64,000 bases of DNA from Chitinophaga pinensis DSM 2588. GTDB lineage: Bacteria; Bacteroidota; Bacteroidia; Chitinophagales; Chitinophagaceae. The notes under the pieces are model-generated. The model saw only the letters and a program-made list of their open reading frames with translations, did no database searches and had not been told where the DNA came from. The stretch is taken from assembly GCF_000024005.1 (NCBI RefSeq), contig NC_013132.1, positions 7,310,001-7,374,000 on the forward strand, in the 5' to 3' direction. The translations under genes and the position numbers were made by a program. Numbering within the stretch: position 1 is the first letter of the stretch; the number at the start of each line of letters is the position of its first letter. Of the stretch, positions 57,829 to 64,000 are shown one piece after another.

Positions 57829-60375
57829 ATGGCGCAGCTTTTTAACATAAATGACATCACGATAAGAACCGAGCTCAAAACCGGAGATCTCGGTTATGTA
57901 GCTTACATGCACGGCAGGATCTATAACAGCGAACTGGGTTACGGCTTTAACTTCGAGCGCTACGTGCTGGAAGGATTGCTGGAATTCTCCCGCCAGTACG
58001 ATCCGCAGAAAGACCGTGTATGGATCTGTGAATATAAAGACCGCATTGTTGGCTTTCTGATGGCACTTAGCCGAGGGAAAACCCTGCAGCTAAGGTATTT
58101 CATCATCGAGCCTGAATTCCGTGGCGCTGGCCTTGGAAAAAGGCTGATGGACAGCTTCATGGCATTCATGGATGAACAGCAGTTCGAACATGCCTATCTC
58201 TGGACCACCAACCAGCAGGATACCGCTGTATCGCTATACCTCCGCCATGGTTTTATGCTCACCGAAGAAAAAGACAGCAAGGCTTTCGACAAACCGCTGA
58301 CAGAAAAAAGGTACGACCTGTTCAGAACTCCGAATCCGCTGCTGGAACCGTACGACACGCCTTACGGCCTCCCTCCTTTTGACCTCATCACCCCGGCCCG
58401 TTACCTGCCGGCCTTTGAAGCAGCCATGGAGGAACACCGGAAAAATATAGCACAGATCACCAGTCTGCAAACGCCTCCCTCCTTCGCAGATACCCTCGAG
58501 GCTTTTGAAAAAAGCGCTAGGTTATTACGTAATGTAAGCGCTGTATTCCATAACCTCACCTCTGCCAATACCTCTCCGGAACTGGAAAACATCTCCCGTC
58601 AGCTGGCTCCTATGCTCGCCAGACACAGTGATGATATCTACCTGGATGCGGCTTTATTCAACAGGATAAAAGCCCTGTATGAAAGAAGGGATGCTCTGAC
58701 CCTGACCGGTGAACAGGCAAAACTGCTGGAAAAAGCCTATAAAGACTTTGTACGCAGCGGCGCTAACCTGGACGCAGACAAACAAACAAGACTACGCGAG
58801 ATCAATAAACAACTGTCATTACTCACCGTACGCTTCGGACAGCACCTGCTGGCAGAAACGAATCACTACGAAATGGTGATCACAGCAGAGAAAGACCTCG
58901 CCGGTCTCCCCGACTCTCTCATAGAAGCAGCTGCCCTGTCAGCAAAAGCAGCCGGTAAAGAAAGCGGCTGGCGCTTTACCTTACACAACGCCAGCGTAAT
59001 GCCTTTCCTGCAATATGCGGATCAGCGTCACCTGCGGCAAGAGATCTATGAAGCATACATAAACCGTTGTAACCACAACGACGAAAGAGATAATAAAGAG
59101 ATCGTTACACAACTCGCAGCCCTGAGAGCAGAAAAAGCGGCGCTGCTGGGATATGCTTCTCATGCGGACTTCATCCTGGAAGAAAACATGGCGAAAACAC
59201 CTGCGAAAGCCAATGAACTGTTACAGCAATTATGGCATGCCGCCCTGCCTGTAGCGAAACAGGAAGCCGTTGAAATGCAGGCGCTCATGAACCGCGAAGG
59301 AAAAGGTGAACAACTCGAAGCCTGGGATTGGTTCTATTATGCAGATAAAGTTAGAAAAGAGAAATATGCTTACGATGCAGAAGCATTACGTCCATACTTC
59401 AAACTGGAGAACGTACGGGATGGCCTCTTCTTCACCGCAAAAAAACTCTACGGACTGCACTTCCATCTGCTGAAAGACGTTCCGGTTTACCATGAAGAAG
59501 TATCTGCCTACGAAGTAAAAGGCGATGATGGTACACTGGTCGGATTACTCTATCTGGACTTCCATCCCCGTACCTCCAAACGTGGCGGTGCATGGATGAC
59601 CTCTTACCGCAAACAAGCCATTAATGCCAACGGACGCGTTGCACCGGTGATCTCCATCGTATGTAACTTCTCCCGGCCAACTGCTACTCAACCGGCTTTA
59701 TTGACACCGGATGAAGCGGAAACCTTCTTCCATGAAGCCGGTCACGCATTACATGGCCTGCTGTCAGATGTGACGTATGAGACCCTGTCAGGTACCTCCG
59801 TACCGCGTGACTTTGTAGAACTGCCTTCTCAGGTAATGGAACACTGGGCATTCGAACCGGAAGTACTGGCGCAATATGCGAAGCATTACGAAACCGGAGA
59901 ACTGATCCCTGCAGCACTCGTAGAAAAGATGAAAGCTGCATCCAGATTCAACCAGGGGTTTGCGACCGTAGAATACCTCGCCGCTTCCCTGCTGGACATG
60001 GCCTATCACACACTGCCCGCCGGTAACAATATCGTACCACTGGACTTTGAAAAAGAACAGATGGATACTATCGGACTGATCCCGCAGATTGCACCAAGAT
60101 ACCGCAGCACTTACTTCCAGCACATATTTGCAGGAGGCTATTCCGCCGGATATTATAGCTATATATGGTCAGAAGTACTGGATAGCGACGCCTTTGCCGC
60201 TTTCAAAGAAACTGGCAATATCTTCGATCCTGCTACTGCACAGGCATTCAGGAAAAATATCCTGGAGAAAGGAGGAACAGGAGAGCCAATGGACTTATAT
60301 GTTGCTTTCCGTAAAAGAGAACCGGATGTGAAGTACCTGCTGCAACACAGAGGACTTGAAACAAGTACGCATTAA
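57829..60375 (+). CDS. GNAT acetyltransferase fused to M3 metallopeptidase
   Basis: An 848-residue single frame joining two enzymes. Residues ~12-165 are a GNAT domain (FIIEPEFRGAGLGKRLMDSFMAFM, acetyl-CoA loop; then YLWTTNQQDTAVSLYLRHGFM). Residues ~180-848 form an M3-family zinc metallopeptidase of the Dcp/oligopeptidase type, starting FDLITPARYLPAFEAAMEEH. It has the catalytic HEAGH at 635-639 (TFFHEAGHALHGLLSDV) and the third-ligand Glu region downstream. The family cleaves short peptides or removes C-terminal dipeptides. No signal peptide, so it is cytoplasmic. Acetylation and cleavage of peptides in one protein would be unusual; the link is not a frameshift artefact in this sequence. 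Confidence 0.92.
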   Translation: MAQLFNINDITIRTELKTGDLGYVAYMHGRIYNSELGYGFNFERYVLEGLLEFSRQYDPQKDRVWICEYKDRIVGFLMALSRGKTLQLRYFIIEPEFRGAGLGKRLMDSFMAFMDEQQFEHAYLWTTNQQDTAVSLYLRHGFMLTEEKDSKAFDKPLTEKRYDLFRTPNPLLEPYDTPYGLPPFDLITPARYLPAFEAAMEEHRKNIAQITSLQTPPSFADTLEAFEKSARLLRNVSAVFHNLTSANTSPELENISRQLAPMLARHSDDIYLDAALFNRIKALYERRDALTLTGEQAKLLEKAYKDFVRSGANLDADKQTRLREINKQLSLLTVRFGQHLLAETNHYEMVITAEKDLAGLPDSLIEAAALSAKAAGKESGWRFTLHNASVMPFLQYADQRHLRQEIYEAYINRCNHNDERDNKEIVTQLAALRAEKAALLGYASHADFILEENMAKTPAKANELLQQLWHAALPVAKQEAVEMQALMNREGKGEQLEAWDWFYYADKVRKEKYAYDAEALRPYFKLENVRDGLFFTAKKLYGLHFHLLKDVPVYHEEVSAYEVKGDDGTLVGLLYLDFHPRTSKRGGAWMTSYRKQAINANGRVAPVISIVCNFSRPTATQPALLTPDEAETFFHEAGHALHGLLSDVTYETLSGTSVPRDFVELPSQVMEHWAFEPEVLAQYAKHYETGELIPAALVEKMKAASRFNQGFATVEYLAASLLDMAYHTLPAGNNIVPLDFEKEQMDTIGLIPQIAPRYRSTYFQHIFAGGYSAGYYSYIWSEVLDSDAFAAFKETGNIFDPATAQAFRKNILEKGGTGEPMDLYVAFRKREPDVKYLLQHRGLETSTH

Positions 60376-60398
60376 GTATTAAAGCGGAAAAATAGTAC

Positions 60399-60434
60399 AG
60401 CAAGCCGGCGAACAGATTGTTTCGCCGGCTTGCT
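60399..60434. terminator. Bidirectional terminator, 14-bp stem
   Basis: AGCAAGCCGGCGAA (60399-60412) pairs with TTCGCCGGCTTGCT (60421-60434), followed by TTTTAT. It lies between convergent genes. Confidence 0.9.
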
Positions 60435-60446
60435 TTTTATAATCAT

Positions 60447-62033
60447 TTATCTTACAATCGTTATACTACCCGTTTGTTTCCGGGCCTGCTGTTTACCATC
60501 CGTATACATGATCATCCACAGATAAGTACCCGCGGGCATTGGTATCCCCTTGAAATCACCTTTCCATCCACCCTTCATATCATTACCGGTATAAATCAGC
60601 TGCCCCCAGCGGTCATATACAAACATGCCGAAATCACTGATCTTATCAAAAATCTTTACACGAAACACATCGTTGATCCCATCACCATCAGGACTAAATG
60701 CATTAGGCGCATACACAGCACAGGAATGTGTAGCCGCAGGTACTTCGATATTACCGGCAATGTTACAATCCTGCGCATCCCCGATACGATAGGCATAAGT
60801 GGCTCCGCCAAGATTACGGATCACACTGTCTGCCTGCGTGGCTAAACCCGGAATGGTGTAAGTATAAGGTGGTATCCCTCCGCTAACTGTAAAAATGATG
60901 GCGGCATCATTGGCGCCGGCACAACTCATGCTTTGTACACGACTTTCATCCAGGTTAAAAGGAGGCGGATCAGGAATATGAATATTTTCCAGTGTATCCA
61001 TACAACCTTTTGCATCCTTGATAATAATATTATAATTACCTGCGTAGAGTTTATCAAATTCGGGAGAAAGCTTTACTTCTGGTCTTCCGCTGATGGTGTA
61101 TTCATAAGGGGCGACCCCGCCGCTTGTATTGAGTATGATCTTATTCAGTGCTTCACCTGCACAGCCCCTGGGTACAACCGTCGCATGACCATCAAACATT
61201 GCCTCAGGCAATACGATTGTATCTCTTACAATAACACCGTTTGTCGCACATGTATTCAGAATATAAGTTCCTCCCGGTACGCCATCCAATATATTACCTG
61301 TCGTTCCTGTCGGCTCCCAGCTATAGGTGAAAGGCGCATAACGACCAGTTGCCGCAGCAATGATCCGGCCATTACTCATCCCCTGGCAACTCGGTTCAAT
61401 AGCATACGTCACAACGGGTACTTCACGCAGCGTATCATCCAGGTTATCAACGGCCAGGGCGATACCATAAGCGTTGTTACAGGCAATACGTACGTCGCCG
61501 CCCAGTACGAGATATGGATAATCGCCACGAGGCGTAAATTCTGCCGTAAAACGTTTCCATTCCGTATTGACGAAAGCGCCTGATTGCCACAGCAATTCCA
61601 GCGTATCTGTCAGTATCACACCGCCATAGATCGCCAAAGCGCCATAACAGGTGGCAGAGTCATAGCCACGGGCAAAACTGAGGTCCATAGAAATACGATA
61701 GGTAGTGCCGGCACGCATACTAACGTTGAGCTTCTGCGCAATCGCTTCCAGCCAGTTACGCCCGCCTCTGAAACCAACATAAGTCGCACCATGAGAAGGC
61801 GGACCATAAACACCTGTAATCCCGGGTTGTATATCAGGAGTAGAAGTTACTACCAGCCATTGTCCGGGTGCACGGTATTGTGCCGGAACGCCTTCAAGAG
61901 AAGGATTACGGATGCCGATATCCTGTGCTGACAGCAATACTGGCCCCAGCATCGTCATCAAAAACAGGAACAAGATACCGGCGCACTGCCGGATGCTTTT
62001 TATTTGGAGGTGTACAGGGATATTGTTTATCAA
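60447..62033 (-). CDS. T9SS type-B sorted protein with SprB-like repeats
   Basis: A 528-residue secreted protein. A long signal peptide (ending FLMTMLGPVLLSAQ) precedes a ~170-residue carbohydrate-binding-like beta domain (IGIRNPSLEGVPAQYRAPGQW ... FRGGRNWLEAIAQKLNVSM ... TYRISMDLSFARGYDS). Three SprB-type repeats follow (SCQGMSNGRIIAAATGRYAPFTYSW; GCAGEALNKIILNTSGGVAPYEYTI; SCAGANDAAIIFTVSGGIPPYTYTI). The C-terminal CHU_C domain reads VYAPNAFSPDGDGINDVFRV ... FVYDRWGQLIYTG ... GTYLWMIMYTDGKQ. It should be exported and surface-bound by T9SS. No PorP/SprF gene is adjacent, so it may use a partner encoded elsewhere. Confidence 0.93.
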   Translation of the reverse strand: MINNIPVHLQIKSIRQCAGILFLFLMTMLGPVLLSAQDIGIRNPSLEGVPAQYRAPGQWLVVTSTPDIQPGITGVYGPPSHGATYVGFRGGRNWLEAIAQKLNVSMRAGTTYRISMDLSFARGYDSATCYGALAIYGGVILTDTLELLWQSGAFVNTEWKRFTAEFTPRGDYPYLVLGGDVRIACNNAYGIALAVDNLDDTLREVPVVTYAIEPSCQGMSNGRIIAAATGRYAPFTYSWEPTGTTGNILDGVPGGTYILNTCATNGVIVRDTIVLPEAMFDGHATVVPRGCAGEALNKIILNTSGGVAPYEYTISGRPEVKLSPEFDKLYAGNYNIIIKDAKGCMDTLENIHIPDPPPFNLDESRVQSMSCAGANDAAIIFTVSGGIPPYTYTIPGLATQADSVIRNLGGATYAYRIGDAQDCNIAGNIEVPAATHSCAVYAPNAFSPDGDGINDVFRVKIFDKISDFGMFVYDRWGQLIYTGNDMKGGWKGDFKGIPMPAGTYLWMIMYTDGKQQARKQTGSITIVR

Positions 62034-62147
62034 TTGCTTTTGCAGTCAGAATATAATATTGGAAGATATCGGTCTCCTCGCTTGGTTTCACACTACTGCA
62101 AAGCTAAGATTAATTGATAATTTTTCATAATAACTTAGATTACCTTA

Positions 62148-62744
62148 CTACAGGCGGTTCCGTAAACTCTCCTTCAGGGAGCCTAACCACTCCTCTTTCA
62201 ATATACTCAGTATAATGCTGCTTCTCCGGGTACCATCCACATTCGGTGCCACACTCCGCAAAATCCCTTCCACCGTACAACCAATGCTTTTCATAGCAGC
62301 AATGCTTCTTTCATTGGTATGTGCCGCTCTGAACTCCACTCTTTCCATACCCATTCTCTCAAATGCATACTGCAGCAGTAAAAACTTACAGTGTTTATTT
62401 AAACCAGTGCCCTGAAAATCCTTCCCGTACCAGGTATATCCCAGTTGTAAAGTGCTGTTGCGCAACTGTATATCATAAAACCGGGTACTACCCGCATATC
62501 GTTGTAACTGTTTGTCAAACACGATGAAAGGGTATTCCCTCCCTTCATTACGTGCTTCCGTAGCAGTACGGATATATTCACGCATCCCACCTGGTCCGGC
62601 TGGTGGTACCGTAGAAAATTGCCAGATCTCCGGTTCCTGGACCGCAAAAGGAATAAGGTATTCATCATCAGCTAATACGAGCGGTCGGAGTATTACTCTT
62701 TCGTCTTCCAGAACAACATTGCCGGAAAAATTAAATGGTGTCAT
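62148..62744 (-). CDS. RimJ-type GNAT acetyltransferase
   Basis: A 198-residue protein of the RimJ/RimL-like GNAT group. Family traits are VVLEDERVILRPLVLADDEYLIPFA, IQLRNSTLQLGYTWYGKDFQGTGLNKHCKFLLLQYAFERMGMERVEFRAAHTNERSIAAMKSIGCTVEGILR (the long motif run from strand 4 to the GCTxEG element) and a short C-terminal helix. Relatives acetylate ribosomal-protein N-termini or small molecules. Substrate unknown. Monocistronic. Confidence 0.9.
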   Translation of the reverse strand: MTPFNFSGNVVLEDERVILRPLVLADDEYLIPFAVQEPEIWQFSTVPPAGPGGMREYIRTATEARNEGREYPFIVFDKQLQRYAGSTRFYDIQLRNSTLQLGYTWYGKDFQGTGLNKHCKFLLLQYAFERMGMERVEFRAAHTNERSIAAMKSIGCTVEGILRSVAPNVDGTRRSSIILSILKEEWLGSLKESLRNRL

Positions 62745-62851
62745 TTTACATGGTTTTCAGATGCCTGTGCGCAAATATACTCATTCCCCTTACTCATACT
62801 TTTGGAATTCAGCAGGAAGCATGCTAACATTGTTTAAACCGTAACCCTACT

Positions 62852-63523
62852 ATGATACCCGAAGAACTACGAGAGCGGCTGCTGTCCCGAAAGTCAGCCG
62901 ACAGAAGAAGTGCTGCCAGGCATATTGGTCAGGAACAACTCACCAGTCTTTCAGCCCCGCTATTCACCGCTTACATCAAAGAAAGAAATGATAAACGTAC
63001 CTGGGAAACGCAGGTGGAAATGATCAAAGCTATCGGGCGCCTCGGATACAAACCCGCCCTGTCGGAAGTGGAAATGCTGGTCATACAGAATGCCCCTTAT
63101 GACACGCTCACCATATTCGCAGCAAGAACGTACGTACAGTTAAAACGAAGCTCACTGAATGACGGATACCCTATACTCTCACTCCTGCCCACTGCACGCC
63201 TGTCGGTACTCACCGGACTGCTAATGGCCCTGAGCACAGACCGTATGACGCCGGCAAGAGAAGATTGTAAAGACATCATCAGGGCCTGCTGGGATGCCAA
63301 TAAACATCCCGACAGGGCAGGTCAGGAATATGGGCTTGCCGATCCGCGTAGTTATCTCGCGAATGCCTGTGCAGGATGGGATAAACAACTGACAGCAGGC
63401 TTTCTGCATCATTGCATATTCACAGCTTTTGATATCAATCTACAGGGCAATAAAGTGGAGAATAAAGTATTAACTGATATCTGCAAAAAAGCGCTCAGTG
63501 GTAAGTATAGCAAACTGAATTAG
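62852..63523 (+). CDS. Putative HEAT-like helical repeat protein
   Basis: A 223-residue, all-helical soluble protein. Helix pairs repeat around residues 10-35 (SRKSADRRSAARHIGQEQL), 38-75 (KRTWETQVEMIKAIGRLGY) and 78-110, resembling HEAT/ARM scaffolds. Later helices around RAGQEYGLADPRSYLANACAGWDKQ are less regular. No catalytic motif and no signal peptide. A terminator follows. The role is unknown; such proteins usually mediate contacts. Confidence 0.7.
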   Translation: MIPEELRERLLSRKSADRRSAARHIGQEQLTSLSAPLFTAYIKERNDKRTWETQVEMIKAIGRLGYKPALSEVEMLVIQNAPYDTLTIFAARTYVQLKRSSLNDGYPILSLLPTARLSVLTGLLMALSTDRMTPAREDCKDIIRACWDANKHPDRAGQEYGLADPRSYLANACAGWDKQLTAGFLHHCIFTAFDINLQGNKVENKVLTDICKKALSGKYSKLN

Positions 63524-63575
63524 TGATAAGATAGCAGGAAGCAGATCAACAAAACATCAAATACATCAAATAAAA

Positions 63576-63599
63576 AAGGCCGTCTTATAAGACGGCCCT
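63576..63599. terminator. Bidirectional terminator
   Basis: GGCCGTCTTA / TAAGACGGCC palindrome (63578-63597) between A6 and CTTTTC; it serves the HEAT-like gene and the YfhO gene. Confidence 0.88.
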
Positions 63600-63625
63600 T
63601 TTCGTTATAATAATCTGTTACAACA

Positions 63626-64000
63626 TTACGCTTTTGCTTGTCTGCTTTGTTTCCAGAGCATAAAGATGCTGCCCACGATCGTTAACCACAACAGCAGGTT
63701 CGCTACATACACCAGTTTCTGACCGGTATAGTAAGACGCTGGTTCAAATCTGAACTCAATATTATGATCGCCCGCAGGTACTGCAATACCACGCAGGATA
63801 TAGTTCACATTCGTATATGCAGTCTCTTTACCATCGATATAAGCGTTCCATCCTTCGGGATAGTATACTTCACTCAATACCGCAAATTGGTTGCTCTTTG
63901 CGCTGGTCGCATATTTGATTGCATCGTTCTCATAGTTCACCAGTTTGATGGTGGCTGCTGAGTCAAATGCCGGTTGCTCTGCTCCTGCTACCTTATAACC
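63626..64000 (-). CDS. YfhO-family membrane protein, C-terminus (partial)
   Basis: The last 124 residues of a large protein whose start lies beyond the right edge. The frame is open to position 64000. The visible end has the YfhO-family periplasmic segment NQFAVLSEVYYPEGWNAYIDGKETAYTNVNYILRGIAVPAGDHNIEFRFEPASYYTGQ, then a final transmembrane helix (LVYVANLLLWLTIVGSIFML) and a basic tail. YfhO proteins are multi-pass membrane proteins related to glycosyltransferase-like lipid-linked sugar transfer. Function of this member is unknown. Confidence 0.85.
   Translation of the reverse strand, partial: GYKVAGAEQPAFDSAATIKLVNYENDAIKYATSAKSNQFAVLSEVYYPEGWNAYIDGKETAYTNVNYILRGIAVPAGDHNIEFRFEPASYYTGQKLVYVANLLLWLTIVGSIFMLWKQSRQAKA

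Noticed and set aside
57829..60375. Possible artefactual fusion of two genes by frameshift
   Set aside because: The frame is continuous with a normal linker between GNAT and M3 parts and no internal start signals or promoter motif were seen near the joint; still to be confirmed in other genomes.

Overview
This window is chromosomal DNA of a Bacteroidota bacterium, most likely a soil-type member of the Chitinophagaceae (Chitinophaga-like). The grounds are: two proteins with type IX secretion (T9SS) type-B gliding-motility C-terminal domains; a PorP/SprF plus PorE-like OmpA pair; a quinol-type NO reductase; GH9, GH97 and GH13 glycosidases; many DUF families typical of the phylum; and several promoters with the Bacteroidota -7 motif TAnnTTTG. 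The genus is inferred from gene content only. No tRNA, rRNA, CRISPR array, integrase or complete insertion sequence was seen.

Layout. 1-6.8 kb: a partial exported protein, a Sel1-repeat protein, a GAF histidine kinase, a GH9 endoglucanase-like enzyme, a TlpA-like thioredoxin, a DUF1801 protein and a metallo-hydrolase. 6.9-20.5 kb: a minus-strand T9SS cargo cluster in which a 3471-residue DUF11-repeat surface protein is followed by a PorP/SprF-like outer-membrane protein and a TPR/beta-propeller/OmpA protein. 20.5-26.9 kb: a LuxR-type regulator with a degenerate receiver domain, a coiled-coil membrane pair, DoxX, a DUF2975/HTH pair, an intergenic region with a 73-bp near-perfect palindrome and 11-bp tandem repeats, a MarR-GNAT fusion and a saccharopine-dehydrogenase-like enzyme. 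26.9-29.8 kb: a tight operon of thioredoxin, ApbE flavin transferase, a DUF4266 lipoprotein and a DUF3570 barrel. 29.9-39.6 kb: GH97 and GH13 glucosidases and assorted housekeeping or stress genes, with a decayed LuxR HTH.

39.7-48.5 kb is a coherent low-oxygen/nitric-oxide module. An Rrf2 (NsrR/IscR-like, three cysteines) regulator sits between a minus-strand cbb3-type oxidase operon (CcoN, diheme cytochrome c, two small membrane proteins, group III truncated hemoglobin, one more membrane protein) and a plus-strand ric-norB pair. A near-identical inverted repeat overlaps the expected -33 region of both divergent promoters, and a related site precedes ric, so the three transcription units look like one regulon.

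48.6-53.3 kb holds small enzymes and AraC regulators. 53.3-55.3 kb holds a PP2C phosphatase, a polynucleotide-kinase-like P-loop protein and a Thg1-type 3'-5' RNA polymerase, a plausible RNA 5'-end repair set. 55.4-64 kb has an EF-hand protein, a Na+/H+ antiporter flanked by heptamer repeats and an inverted 21-bp repeat, a GNAT-M3 peptidase fusion, a second T9SS-sorted SprB-repeat protein, a GNAT, a HEAT-like protein and the C-terminus of a YfhO-family membrane protein.
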